Below are positions 8,046 through 16,637 of a stretch of DNA of 29,589 nucleotides, piece after piece. Under the pieces are notes generated by a model. The model saw only the letters and a program-made list of their open reading frames with translations, had not been told where the DNA came from and searched no databases. Within the stretch, counting starts at the first letter, position 1. The number at the start of each line of letters is the position of its first letter. The stretch covers positions 1-29,589 of the forward strand of contig CAYUWH010000016.1 of NCBI GenBank assembly GCA_964448615.1, in the 5' to 3' direction. The position numbers and the translations under genes were made by a program. The stretch is from CAYUWH01 sp964448615. Lineage in GTDB: Bacteria; Patescibacteriota; Gracilibacteria; Peribacterales; Peribacteraceae.

Positions 8046-9605
8046 ATGTATATAACTGCCTCCCACCTCTACGCATACACCCAATGTCCACACCGCATTT
8101 GGCGTGACGCTCACGACGATCCTAAACTGAAGGATCCTGTGAATGAGTTCGTGCAAATGCTGTGGGAGAAAGGTACGCAGTATGAGAAGCGCGTGATCGA
8201 TACTCACAAGGGATCGATGGACATACTGGATCTCTCTGGCATCGCAAAACAAGATCGCTTCAAGCCGACCATCGAGGCGATGAAAAAGAAGGCACCCTAC
8301 ATCTATCAAGGACGTTTGGAGACCGATGATCTTGTGGGGGAGCCTGACTTGCTGGAATTGCAGCCGGATGGTGAGTACGTACCTGTCGATATTAAGTCGG
8401 GCATGGGTCTTGAGGGCGAAGATGATGAATCAGAAGGAAAGCCTAAGAAACACTACGCGCTGCAACTCGCTCTCTACACTGATGCATTGAGGCGCTTGGG
8501 ATTTGCAACTCACCATCGAGGAAAGATCTGGGATAGCCAAGGGAACATCGTGGAATACTCTTTAGGCGCTGCGCAGGGGGTAAGAAATAAACAAACATGG
8601 TGGGAACTCTACGAAGAGACTGTGCCGATCGTTCGTGCACTTTTGGAAGGAAAGATGAAAAGCGAGCCGGCCATGATCAGCATCTGTAAACTTTGCCAGT
8701 GGCAGAGTACCTGCAAGAAACAATGCATCGATCAGAAAGATATTTCCCTTGTTCCGGAACTTGGACGAGCCAAAAAAGAAGTGATGCTTTCCATTGCTTT
8801 AGATGTGAATGTTCTCAGTCAGGTCGATGTGGAATCAATGTGCGATGCAAAAGGGAAAACTGGCGTTCCAGGCATTGGAAAGCAATCACTCGAGAAATAC
8901 GTGAGACGCGCAAAGCTCCTAACTTCTGGCACTAAAGAGCCTCTCATTCGTGTACCGTTTTCTTTGCCTGAGAAGCCCATCGAACTGTATTTCGATTTGG
9001 AAGCTGATCCAACACAGGACATCGTTTATCTGCATGGAGTCGTTGAGAGAAAAGATGGAAATAGGAAATTCCATTCTTTTGTTGCCGAAGAAGTCAGCGC
9101 CGATGCGGAACGTGACGCATGGACGCGATTCTGGGAGTACATCCACTCTCATAATCGCGAGGATATTGCGGTGTATTACTACAGCAAGTACGAGCGCACG
9201 CAGTATCGCAACCTCAACAAGAAATATCCCGACGTGATCTCCGAAGAAGAAGTAGAGGCTTTCTTCGATCCTACATTTGCGGTGGATCTCTACTATGACG
9301 TGGTTCTACCATGTACCGATTGGCCTACCTACAACTACTCTGTAAAGACCTTGGCGCAACTGCTCGGCTTCTCATGGAGGGATTCTCACCCGTCAGGAGC
9401 CGCTTCGATTGAGTGGTTCAACGAGTGGTGCAAAGATCACAATCCTCAAAAGCTTCAACGCATTCTTGATTACAACGAGGACGATTGCATTGCAATGATC
9501 TACCTCAAGGACAAGCTGGCCAGTTGCTGCTCTCCCATGACAATTGTTGGCTCGGTGACTATTCCTTTAGCTCCGAAGTCGCTTGAGCCGCTACCTGAGG
9601 CGTAA
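8046..9605 (+). CDS. TM0106-family RecB-like nuclease
   Basis: A 519-residue protein with three recognisable parts. The N-terminal Cas4/RecB-like PD-(D/E)XK domain has C14, GEPD (98-101), VDIKSG (114-119) and QLALY (140-144), followed by C214, C217, C223 and C227, which can bind an iron-sulfur cluster. A helix-hairpin-helix is at 273-290 (GVPGIGKQ). A C-terminal RNase H-like exonuclease begins at YFDLEADP (315-322) and ends with NEDDCIAMIYLKD. This order matches the TM0106 family, thought to act in DNA processing. ATG at 8046 was preferred to the TTG at 8031. The last 47 bases overlap the 3' end of the convergent recombinase gene, so the final ~15 residues may have been altered by element insertion. 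Confidence 0.88.
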   Translation: MYITASHLYAYTQCPHRIWRDAHDDPKLKDPVNEFVQMLWEKGTQYEKRVIDTHKGSMDILDLSGIAKQDRFKPTIEAMKKKAPYIYQGRLETDDLVGEPDLLELQPDGEYVPVDIKSGMGLEGEDDESEGKPKKHYALQLALYTDALRRLGFATHHRGKIWDSQGNIVEYSLGAAQGVRNKQTWWELYEETVPIVRALLEGKMKSEPAMISICKLCQWQSTCKKQCIDQKDISLVPELGRAKKEVMLSIALDVNVLSQVDVESMCDAKGKTGVPGIGKQSLEKYVRRAKLLTSGTKEPLIRVPFSLPEKPIELYFDLEADPTQDIVYLHGVVERKDGNRKFHSFVAEEVSADAERDAWTRFWEYIHSHNREDIAVYYYSKYERTQYRNLNKKYPDVISEEEVEAFFDPTFAVDLYYDVVLPCTDWPTYNYSVKTLAQLLGFSWRDSHPSGAASIEWFNEWCKDHNPQKLQRILDYNEDDCIAMIYLKDKLASCCSPMTIVGSVTIPLAPKSLEPLPEA

Positions 9606-10980
9606 CACTCTCGATCATCCGTGACACGCTGCCATCCTTGAGCGTGAGCTTGTCTTTAAGGCATCCAAGCAGCTGCCTTCTTTCATCCTTTGTTCCGTCC
9701 TTCAGGATGTATTTTGCATAGCTTCTTGCATCCACCTTCGGGAGCGTGGGATCCCCCGCAGGATCCTGTCCTAAGACGCCCTGCGTGAAGCGGCAATAGC
9801 GTTTCACTTCCTCTTCCAGCTTCGCACGCATTCCCGACTCATCCAGATCGATGGTGTCGATGAGCGTCATCAATTGCTCGACAAGCACATCCTCACGGAT
9901 AGATGCCTCTTTGCAGTGCAAATTGCGGGATTTGGTGCATCGATAGTAGACATACTTCGTCGATGTCCCGTTCTTTCGATATTTCACCTTTTCTTCCGCT
10001 GTGATTCCCGAACCACAGCCTCCGCATATCATCATGCGAACGAAGTGGAAGTCCTTGTAGCCCCATTCCTTCTTCGGAGCCATATCCAATACCTTTTGCA
10101 CGTCCTTGAAGAGTTTTTCCGAGACGAGCGGTTCATAATCACCCCTGTACCATTTGCCGCTGCCCTGAGGGTATTCAAACTTGGCGAGATAGAAGTGGGA
10201 ATGCAGCATGCGATAGATCATGCTAAGGGTGGGAAGTTTTCCTTTACGAGTCGTGAATCCGATTTCTTTCATCCAGCGCAGGATCACTCTGCCGCTCGCG
10301 CCGTTGACCGCTACATGCTCGAACATCTGTCGCACGATCGGTCCTCGGACAGGATCCATGACCACCCTGCTCCTATTTTCTCCTGCTCTGCGCTCTTGCA
10401 GATAACCCAGCGGCGTCAGACAAGGACGATAACCCATCTCAGCTCGTGTTTTCTGTCCGCGTTTCACGTTGATCCCTCTATTGTCGTTTTCCAGTTTCGC
10501 TTGTGAACTTAAGATCATAAGCAGGAATTTTTCGTTGGGATTATTGGTGAATTTCTGGCTGTGTGTTCGTATGTGTGCGAGATGCCCCTGATCCATTAAG
10601 TCGATGACGGAACCAATGTCTCCGGCGTTGCGGCTCAACCTCGACGGATCCCATGTGAGAATTCCGTTGAAGATACCGTTCCGAACATCTTTTAAAAGCT
10701 GGTTGAAGACGGGTCTTGAACCGGAGGATTTCGCGGAGTGACTTTCTTTCCGGATTTCCACGATGTGCAGGCTGTCTCTTTGTGCAACTGTAAGCATTTC
10801 TTTTATTTGTGAGTCGATGGACAATGCCTGCCGCTCAATTTCTTCGCTGCTTTTTCTCGCATATAGACAGTAGCGCACCACCGTATTCGCCGCGTCCTTC
10901 GGCGGCTCGCTGCCTATCGGTGGCAGTGTGAGTATGTGTGACTGTGTCTTTCTTCGTCGGCTTGGTGTGGCCGTTTGCAT
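9559..10980 (-). CDS. Large serine recombinase (integrase)
   Basis: A 473-residue site-specific recombinase. The resolvase domain begins YCLYARKSS, with nucleophile S44 within Y40-A-R-K-S, and continues with IDSQ and DPSRLSRN (111-118). The recombinase domain has GYRPCLTPLGYLQ and a Tyr-rich HSHFYLAKFEYPQGSGKWY segment. A zinc ribbon CGGCG...YYRCTKS...LHCKE and helical C terminus follow, as in phage integrases. The ATG at 10980 is preferred: an upstream frame extension to 11136 would run into the terminase gene. It is preceded by CTTCTTTCCCCCTATATCT, with no Shine-Dalgarno. It is probably the integrase of the phage-like module. Its 3' end overlaps the TM0106 gene, hinting that the element boundary lies there. 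Confidence 0.92.
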   Translation of the reverse strand: MQTATPSRRRKTQSHILTLPPIGSEPPKDAANTVVRYCLYARKSSEEIERQALSIDSQIKEMLTVAQRDSLHIVEIRKESHSAKSSGSRPVFNQLLKDVRNGIFNGILTWDPSRLSRNAGDIGSVIDLMDQGHLAHIRTHSQKFTNNPNEKFLLMILSSQAKLENDNRGINVKRGQKTRAEMGYRPCLTPLGYLQERRAGENRSRVVMDPVRGPIVRQMFEHVAVNGASGRVILRWMKEIGFTTRKGKLPTLSMIYRMLHSHFYLAKFEYPQGSGKWYRGDYEPLVSEKLFKDVQKVLDMAPKKEWGYKDFHFVRMMICGGCGSGITAEEKVKYRKNGTSTKYVYYRCTKSRNLHCKEASIREDVLVEQLMTLIDTIDLDESGMRAKLEEEVKRYCRFTQGVLGQDPAGDPTLPKVDARSYAKYILKDGTKDERRQLLGCLKDKLTLKDGSVSRMIESVTPQVAAQATSELKE

Positions 10981-11063
10981 AGATATAGGGGGAAAGAAGC
11001 TGATACCCACAAGGGGCCGCAGCTTCCTTCCAAAGTCCAGTGTCAAACCCGCCCCAAATGCCC

Positions 11064-12650
11064 TCAAAACTCCATATTCAGCCAATTCGTGCCCCCACCG
11101 CCCGAGTCTCTGTCGCTGCTGTGGTCGGGGTACCAAAACCCCGCCTCATCGGCTGAATGCTTGGGCCAACCCTCGTCTTTGTCCAGTCCATTCAGTTCTC
11201 CGATACTGAACCGAGAAGGCTGCGGCATATCACGAACACCGAGGATCATAATGGTAAACGCATCCGCAAGATCATCGTGACGCTCATTTCCTAAACCGAG
11301 GATTTGCCTCTTGAGAAGCTCAGCTCCATGCGGCGGGAAATAGATCACTCCCTTCTGTAAGTATTGTGCTGCAATCGCCATACGTTCTTGCTTCGACATC
11401 CCTCTGAGACTTATTCCTTCGGCAAGACATCCTTCGTTCTTCCATTCATCAACGTATATTCTTTGAGCGCCCATATCTTCAATAAAGATATTCGGTCTTC
11501 TTCCGCTCAGACCGAATGCTTCAGACAGAGAGATAACTTTCTCCTTCGATTTCAACGGCTCCAGCCTCGCGTTCACGATTTCTGGAAGAATGTAGACTTC
11601 AAACCCATCGTCGCCCCACACTGCCAATGCGGGGATGATGGCGGTGTAATCAGAATATTGCCCTGTTGTAAAAGCCAGATCGACCCCAATGATGTGAACT
11701 TGTCCACGTCCCGGCTCCGGCAAGGTGTGCCACGTTCGCATCCACTCTGCTTTGACGATAGATTCCGTGTCGAGTCTAGGATCGAGGAGAAATTCAATGC
11801 GCCATACCAGTTCGTTGCCGATGGTGCCACGAAGATCCTCGATCATCTCTAGGTTCTTAAATTTCCCCGGCCACGTCGGTGCGCCGTCCTCGATGATTGG
11901 TGCTTTGATGAAATGTCCTTTTCTTTCCTCATTCAATATCTGTTTCCCCAAGCGCAGGATCAGACAATCCTCGTGCACGGTATTTCCAAGCACGACGATC
12001 TCGGTATCAATGTCACCAACGCCGAGTATTTCCTGCGCGAAACGCTGGTGAAGCGCGTCACGACCCTCCTGCGTGTGCACCGCTCCGCTATCTTCCAAGT
12101 CATCACAAATAATAACGTCGGGGCGCACGGATCCGAACTTCATGCCACGGATGGTTTGATCGAAGGAGACAGCGATGATCTTCGCGCCAAACTTTGAGAA
12201 TTCTATGGAGAAGCTGCGCGTCTTGTCCCCATCGTACGCAATAGGCCAGAGATCGCGTTTGAGGCGAGGGCTGCTATCAATCGCGCGGTCGATGTTATCG
12301 ATGGCCTGCCGCGCAAGCTGCTGCGTGCGAGTGACCAAAAGCACGCACTTCTTCTGCGGCTTGCCGAGCACGAGCCACAGGGGCAACGAGACGGAACATA
12401 TGGTGGACTTTCCGGCTCCACGGAAAGCCGCGACAACGAGAAATTTGTATGCCTTTTCGGTGAGCTTGAGAATTTTTTTGTGGAACGGTGCCAATTCATA
12501 CCGAAGATGCTCGGAGAGGTAGACGAGGAAGAAAAGGATGTGGCTTTCCCTTGTCGCCTGTGCGCGAAATTCAGCATCATCTAGGCATTGCTTCACAATG
12601 CTTCGAACTGACGTTTTTTTCTTCCGATGTTTCAGAGCGCGTTTCGTCAT
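11064..12650 (-). CDS. terL: Phage terminase large subunit
   Basis: A 528-residue packaging motor. The ATPase has Walker A FRGAGKST (76-83) and Walker B DVIICDDLED (178-187). The RNase H-like nuclease has D324 (IIGVDLAF), E391/D392 (FIEDMG) and D460/D463 (RHDDLADAF), so both activities look intact. The start lies 5 bases after the small-subunit stop, in an operon with it. In tailed phages the next gene is normally the portal; here it is a serine recombinase. Confidence 0.94.
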   Translation of the reverse strand: MTKRALKHRKKKTSVRSIVKQCLDDAEFRAQATRESHILFFLVYLSEHLRYELAPFHKKILKLTEKAYKFLVVAAFRGAGKSTICSVSLPLWLVLGKPQKKCVLLVTRTQQLARQAIDNIDRAIDSSPRLKRDLWPIAYDGDKTRSFSIEFSKFGAKIIAVSFDQTIRGMKFGSVRPDVIICDDLEDSGAVHTQEGRDALHQRFAQEILGVGDIDTEIVVLGNTVHEDCLILRLGKQILNEERKGHFIKAPIIEDGAPTWPGKFKNLEMIEDLRGTIGNELVWRIEFLLDPRLDTESIVKAEWMRTWHTLPEPGRGQVHIIGVDLAFTTGQYSDYTAIIPALAVWGDDGFEVYILPEIVNARLEPLKSKEKVISLSEAFGLSGRRPNIFIEDMGAQRIYVDEWKNEGCLAEGISLRGMSKQERMAIAAQYLQKGVIYFPPHGAELLKRQILGLGNERHDDLADAFTIMILGVRDMPQPSRFSIGELNGLDKDEGWPKHSADEAGFWYPDHSSDRDSGGGGTNWLNMEF

Positions 12651-12655
12651 GGTTT

Positions 12656-13066
12656 TCAGGAAAAGCCGCCGAGCTTGAGCGCACGGCGAATGGTTGCCCG
12701 TTCTTCGGAGGTAAGCGTTCGATCCCGATGCTCAACGGTCGCATTCAGCTGCAGCTTGTTTCCAAAAGAGGAATGCCGGCACCTGAGCCAGAACATGATT
12801 GCGGTCATGTCGCCGTCCCGAATCGCCGCGAGCAGCTGGCTTTCGGCCATGTCGTTCATGAGCAGTACCCCCTCGAACAGTGCCTCGTCTGCCATTCTTG
12901 CGAACGCGTGGTCGTCTTTTTTCCATCGGTAAAAGGTGGCTCGCGCTATTCCGAGTTTTTCGCAGGCTATCTGCACAATTGGGGTTTTCTTCAATTGTTC
13001 GATAATCAAAGACTTTTCCTGCTTTTGACGAGAAGTCGCCGCCGGATAAGTGCGATTCTTCTTCAT
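12656..13066 (-). CDS. terS: Terminase small subunit-like HTH protein
   Basis: A 136-residue protein with a helix-turn-helix at about 29-50 (PIVQIACEKLGIARATFYRW), typical of the DNA-recognition domain of terminase small subunits (phBC6A51-like). It is followed by a helical segment and an acidic, Arg-rich tail. The ATG at 13066 overlaps the upstream methyltransferase stop in ATGA, which favours it over the upstream start at 13090. Position directly before terL supports the role: binding phage DNA and loading the large subunit. The fold also resembles transposase HTHs, but context decides. Confidence 0.85.
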   Translation of the reverse strand: MKKNRTYPAATSRQKQEKSLIIEQLKKTPIVQIACEKLGIARATFYRWKKDDHAFARMADEALFEGVLLMNDMAESQLLAAIRDGDMTAIMFWLRCRHSSFGNKLQLNATVEHRDRTLTSEERATIRRALKLGGFS

Positions 13067-13836
13067 GCGGAAGGTGAATAGGAAATACACCTAGGCTGGA
13101 TCCCCGTTAGCTTCTGAAACCTCTCCGCGACGACCGCGCAGTATTCGGGAGAAATCTCAATAGTGATGCACCGTCTTTTGGTTTGCTCGCATGCGAGGAG
13201 CGTCGTGCCCGAACCCGCAAACGGGTCGTAAACGATGTCGCCCGTGCGCGAGCTATTGAGAATGAGCCTTCGGATGAGTCCCACGGGCTTCATGGTGCTG
13301 TGAGCCATGCTCCGCGCGGGCTTCGGGTGTACGAGGACACTTTTGTCCTTCGCTTTCATGAAGGCATGCACTCCGTGCCAGCAATATGCAATCAGCTCAT
13401 GCTGTGGCAGATAATCGAGCCGTCCGATTACGGCCTGTGTTTTCACCCATATCAACAGTTGTCCGAATTTCCAATCGGCATCGGCAAGCCCATCACGCAG
13501 GGCGAAGAGCATCTTGTCCGAACCGAAGATGTAGGCTGCGTTCTTCCGGCTGAGGAACGGCTTCACGGCCTCCAGCCATTCTTTGGTAAAGGTGCGGTAC
13601 TCGCCGTCGCTCTGAAGGTGGTCGTTCGCAATGGGTTTGTGCTTCGCAACGCTTTTTGTGAACGCCGCCTTACCCTCGACGTAGCCGACCCCATAAGGAG
13701 GATCCGTTACGATAAGGGTGACTGCGTTGTTCTCCAGATGCGGGGCGATAAACGTTGCATCGCGGCTGTCGCCGCACAAGAGCAGATGGTCTCCCAACTG
13801 AATGGCATCGCCGTTTTTTATAGTTGTGGTCTTCAT
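13063..13836 (-). CDS. DNA methyltransferase, N4/N6 beta-class
   Basis: A 257-residue stand-alone methyltransferase with catalytic DPPYG (45-49) before the AdoMet-binding DPFAGSGTT (204-212), the motif order of beta-class enzymes that methylate adenine-N6 or cytosine-N4. The target-recognition region lies between. No restriction endonuclease is alongside, so it is an orphan phage-type enzyme, probably protecting element DNA from host restriction. It is joined by ATGA overlaps to both neighbours (ParB-methyltransferase upstream, terS downstream), so all are likely made from one mRNA. Confidence 0.93.
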   Translation of the reverse strand: MKTTTIKNGDAIQLGDHLLLCGDSRDATFIAPHLENNAVTLIVTDPPYGVGYVEGKAAFTKSVAKHKPIANDHLQSDGEYRTFTKEWLEAVKPFLSRKNAAYIFGSDKMLFALRDGLADADWKFGQLLIWVKTQAVIGRLDYLPQHELIAYCWHGVHAFMKAKDKSVLVHPKPARSMAHSTMKPVGLIRRLILNSSRTGDIVYDPFAGSGTTLLACEQTKRRCITIEISPEYCAVVAERFQKLTGIQPRCISYSPSA

Positions 13837-15125
13837 GATTTGATGAGGGTAGGTTTGATAGAAAAGGCCGCTTCAAACCTACGAAGGATCACGTCAACAA
13901 AAATAGGATCCCACTCCACAAGAAAACATCGGCGCTTCATTTGGTGGGCGGCGACCAACGTACTGCCGCTACCGCCGAACAAATCGAGGATGGTATCCCC
14001 GGGCTTCGTACATCGTCGCAGCGCCCGCTCATGGAGGGTAGGATTTTTGGCTGTCGGATGCTCGTACTCTGTCGTCGGCAATCGTTTACATAACCAGATA
14101 TCAACCATGTCCAAAATGTCATCGATGGTGCGGTTGCCATTAGAGATTTCCTTGTTGAGGATCTCGGTAAAATTCTGCGCCCGTGGAGAAAGATACGGCG
14201 ACCCACGCGTGCCATATACGCATGGCTCGTAGCACTTGTTAAAGGCCACCTGAGGGGTCATGTTGAAGTTATTCTTAATCCAGAGTGCCACGCGCTTGAA
14301 ATCGACTCCCAGCTCAGGATAGAGGCTCTGAAGCATGCCTATATATTTCTGGTCACAGTACATGAATACGTGGCAGTCAGGCTTGCTGACGGATAAGCCG
14401 TTCTCGATGGATCTCTTCAAAAATGCGCGGTACTCATCGTCGGACTTATTATCCTTCGTCTTACCGCCGTACTGCATCTTGTTGCTGACTCCCGCGGAGT
14501 AGTCGAGGGAAATATTGTAAGGCGGATCGAAATACAGCATGTCCATCCGGTGTTTACCGACCAGCCGCCGGACTACGTTCGGATCCGTGGAGTCGCCGCA
14601 GAGCAATCGGTGTCCCGCAAGGTCGTACAGATCTCCCAACTTTGATTTTGGCTTTTTGATTTCACTGATGGCTTTCTCAACATCGAATTGATCATCTTCC
14701 GCTCCGAGCGCCTCATCCCAAATTTTGCCAAGATCGCCGTCGTCGAAGCCGATCTCTAAAAGGAACCCTACTTCAAACACCTTTAATTTTTCGATGTCCC
14801 ACGAGCCGGTATTTTTATTAAGGCGCAGGACGATTTCCTTCTCTTTCTTTTTATCCTTCACATTGACACAGATGGCGGGAATTTCGGTGTATCCCAATTC
14901 TTTCGCGGCACAAAAGCGCATGTTCCCTCCCAAGATCACATTGAAACTTCCTTCCGCACGGTTCACCACAATCGGCTCCAGCCATCCGTTCCGGCGGATG
15001 CTGGACTTCAGTTGATCGAGTTGAAGCTGAGTCCATATGCGAGGATTGTTCGGGTAGTGATGAAGATCGGTAACCTTGATCAGCTCAATACGGATATTCT
15101 TCAGATCGGGTTTTGCGGGACTCAT
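13833..15125 (-). CDS. ParB-domain DNA methyltransferase
   Basis: A 430-residue fusion common in prophages. Residues 10-105 are a ParB/Srx-like domain (YPNNPR, LKSSIRRNGWLEPIVV, and GGNMRFCAAKELG at 66-78). Residues 165-430 are an N4/N6 methyltransferase with DPPYN (200-204) and DLFGGSGST near the C terminus. The ParB fold can hydrolyse CTP or ATP or bind DNA; its role in these fusions is unsettled. The ATG at 15125 was chosen because the ParB domain starts soon after; an extension to 15161 adds nothing recognisable. The leader TTCCCCCTTCCAGCC is pyrimidine-rich. It is the first gene of the phage-like operon. Confidence 0.92.
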   Translation of the reverse strand: MSPAKPDLKNIRIELIKVTDLHHYPNNPRIWTQLQLDQLKSSIRRNGWLEPIVVNRAEGSFNVILGGNMRFCAAKELGYTEIPAICVNVKDKKKEKEIVLRLNKNTGSWDIEKLKVFEVGFLLEIGFDDGDLGKIWDEALGAEDDQFDVEKAISEIKKPKSKLGDLYDLAGHRLLCGDSTDPNVVRRLVGKHRMDMLYFDPPYNISLDYSAGVSNKMQYGGKTKDNKSDDEYRAFLKRSIENGLSVSKPDCHVFMYCDQKYIGMLQSLYPELGVDFKRVALWIKNNFNMTPQVAFNKCYEPCVYGTRGSPYLSPRAQNFTEILNKEISNGNRTIDDILDMVDIWLCKRLPTTEYEHPTAKNPTLHERALRRCTKPGDTILDLFGGSGSTLVAAHQMKRRCFLVEWDPIFVDVILRRFEAAFSIKPTLIKS

Positions 15126-15358
15126 GGCTGGAAGGGGGAATGAATAAGTGCATCGACCCATCCACCAAGCACTTGCGTCAACGGTCAGGGTGGATCTGAT
15201 CCATTACCCCATAGTCTCTTTTTGGCTTTAGAATGAGCGATATGCTGAAACAGACATGCTGGTTTCTTATTGCAAAAAATCTCATTCATCATGATCGAAT
15301 CATGGTCGCAAACGCTCTTGGTGGTGGTTTTGGTGGAAATATCTTTCTCCCAGATTCA
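15126..15358. other. Intergenic region upstream of the phage-like operon
   Basis: A 233-base gap between the divergent-side start of the ParB-methyltransferase and the stop of the winged-helix gene. It must hold the minus-strand promoter for the five-gene operon, but I see no convincing -35/-10 pair. It holds the palindromic repeat at 15192-15214. An open frame crossing it on the plus strand shows no protein-like features. One recombination junction of the element would be expected here or nearby. Confidence 0.5.
15192..15214 (-). repeat. Palindrome-containing repeat, copy 1
   Basis: On the minus strand it reads CTATGGGGTA, then AT, then the near-perfect palindrome GGATCAGATCC. A diverged copy in the opposite orientation lies at 29506-29527 (CTATCGGGGTA then GGGTCTGACCC). 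The shared plan is CTAT(C)GGGGTA followed by GGRTCWGAYCC. It resembles REP-type palindromes but no transposase is in the window. Confidence 0.45.
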
Positions 15359-16018
15359 TCACCCGAGCATTTCGCAGCAGTCCAATTCAAAATTCAGTCT
15401 CCATGTCCCTTCCTCGATGTCCACCAAGATCTGTTTGCAGCCCTGTTCTCCGCACAAATCGCGCAGTTCGTAGAGGCGTTCCTTGATCGTCTTTGTGGAT
15501 TTCGTCTTGGAAAACTTTTCCGTGAGTTGCTCCACCGTGCGACAATTGCGCGGATGCGGGTGCGTTCGTATCTGATACAGATGCACGATGATGTTCACCA
15601 CCATCGGTCGCAATTTCAGAAAATGAAACTTCCCTTCTTTATAGAGATATAATCCCGATTTTCCGGGGAGATCGCAGAGGAAAATATGTGAATCCAGACT
15701 GATGCAGTCTTTTTCGGGAATGCCAGCAGCTCGCTCGGCTCTTTCCCGTTGCTGTCGTGTCTCACTTTCGACTTCATCAATTATTTTCTGCTCCTCATCG
15801 GAGAGTTGCCCAAAGATACGATTTTCCGTCGCAAAGAGAGACGACACGTTCAACATGGGCTGAATAATGGATTCTGAAAAAACCTTCAGCGACTCGATGC
15901 TTTTCTCCATCTCCGGAGAAATTTTCATGCTCGGATCCTTCTCAAGTTTCTCGAGCGTATCCATGATATCGCCCACGGTGATTGTGCCGGGCTTGTGCTT
16001 TACGGTAACCATTTTCAT
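15359..16018 (-). CDS. Winged-helix-like protein of unknown function
   Basis: A 219-residue protein not assigned to a family. Residues 1-110 are mostly helical, with a charged stretch (SDEEQKIIDEVESETRQQRERAERAA) likely to form a coiled coil. Residues 125-219 look like a C-terminal winged helix: RPMVVNIIVHLYQ, CRTVEQLTEKF, STKTIKERLYELRDLC, then a beta wing ending GTWRLNF. This layout suggests a DNA-binding regulator. The ATG at 16018 (or 16012) is preferred to an upstream extension. A TATAAT hexamer lies 7 bases before it, so the message may be leaderless. It is divergent from the copper cluster, but nothing shows that it regulates it. Confidence 0.65.
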   Translation of the reverse strand: MKMVTVKHKPGTITVGDIMDTLEKLEKDPSMKISPEMEKSIESLKVFSESIIQPMLNVSSLFATENRIFGQLSDEEQKIIDEVESETRQQRERAERAAGIPEKDCISLDSHIFLCDLPGKSGLYLYKEGKFHFLKLRPMVVNIIVHLYQIRTHPHPRNCRTVEQLTEKFSKTKSTKTIKERLYELRDLCGEQGCKQILVDIEEGTWRLNFELDCCEMLG

Positions 16019-16025
16019 GGTTGCA

Positions 16026-16031
16026 ATTATA
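16026..16031 (-). promoter_or_regulatory. -10 box for the winged-helix gene
   Basis: A perfect TATAAT on the minus strand ends 7 bases before the ATG at 16018, which would place the transcription start at or next to the start codon. No good -35 is seen at 16-18 bases upstream. Confidence 0.5.
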
Positions 16032-16121
16032 TGCTTATCCGTCCTGTATGCACAGAAAGAGCAAGTTTGCCATGAGCATCCGTTGTGATCAGGTAACAGA
16101 AGGCTTACACTTTCCACCGTA

Positions 16122-16568
16122 ATGCGTATGAAGTTCATAACTGCGGCTGTCGTTGCCTCTCAAGTTCTCTTGAGCAACTTCTGCTTTATGCCCATGGCAC
16201 TCGCCGAAGCGGCGATGCCGATGGATCACGAGATGGAGGAAATGGAACAGGTCACGGAGATGGTCATGACACCGATGCATCCCATGTCCACGATGCATTG
16301 CGACGGATGCGTGACTATCACTCGTCCCAAACACCATTCAACTCCTATGACCGGTGGCATGCCCTGCAACGACGGGCATTGCCTCTCGGAGCATTCGCCG
16401 TCGACGGCGACCGTGACGCAATCCACCCAAAAAGACATTCTCAAGATTGCTCTTCGCCCCGCACATTTCGTCATTGATGTACCGGAAACCACCGATGTTG
16501 CACTGAGACCGCACGATGGTCCGGCTATACGGTTAGCCCAAATAAGGACTGTTGTTTTGCGGGAATGA
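16122..16568 (+). CDS. Exported Met/His/Cys-rich metal-binding protein
   Basis: A 148-residue protein with a signal peptide (1-30, ending MALAEAA). The mature part has a dense soft-metal segment at 32-93: MPMDHEMEEMEQ, MTPMHPMSTMHCDGC with C60 and C63, PMTGGMPC with C82, and DGHC with C87. The C-terminal third (105-148) is plain and beta-like. No family was recognised, but this composition is typical of extracytoplasmic copper or silver chelators, and it is the first gene of the copper cluster. It is followed by a strong terminator hairpin, so it may be transcribed separately from the next gene. Confidence 0.75.
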   Translation: MRMKFITAAVVASQVLLSNFCFMPMALAEAAMPMDHEMEEMEQVTEMVMTPMHPMSTMHCDGCVTITRPKHHSTPMTGGMPCNDGHCLSEHSPSTATVTQSTQKDILKIALRPAHFVIDVPETTDVALRPHDGPAIRLAQIRTVVLRE

Positions 16569-16586
16569 GAAAGGAGAATCATTTTG

Positions 16587-16621
16587 AGTAGCCAACATTT
16601 AATTGGCTACTTGTTTGTATT
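16587..16621 (+). terminator. Terminator or attenuator hairpin
   Basis: A 9-bp stem AGTAGCCAA/TTGGCTACT (16587-16595 and 16603-16611) closes the 7-base loop CATTTAA and is followed by TTGTTTGTATTT. It ends the Met-rich gene and lies 26 bases before the HMA-SafE gene, so it could also regulate read-through into it. Confidence 0.75.
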
Positions 16622-16637
16622 TCGTTCTCCTTCTTTT

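Noticed and set aside
8046..9605. Cas4 and a CRISPR locus
   Set aside because: The protein has the HhH and RNase H parts of TM0106, and there are no cas genes or spaced repeats anywhere in the window.
11018..11046. Promoter for the serine recombinase from a perfect TTGACA (11046-11041, minus)
   Set aside because: No -10-like hexamer lies 16-18 bases downstream, so it is probably a chance match.
12656..13836. Recoded TGA (glycine) as in Gracilibacteria
   Set aside because: TGA ends several genes here within ATGA overlaps, and all proteins are full-length when TGA is read as stop.
15233..15652. Plus-strand frame crossing 15126-15652
   Set aside because: It opposes the winged-helix gene, has no recognisable motif, and its composition looks like antisense of coding sequence.
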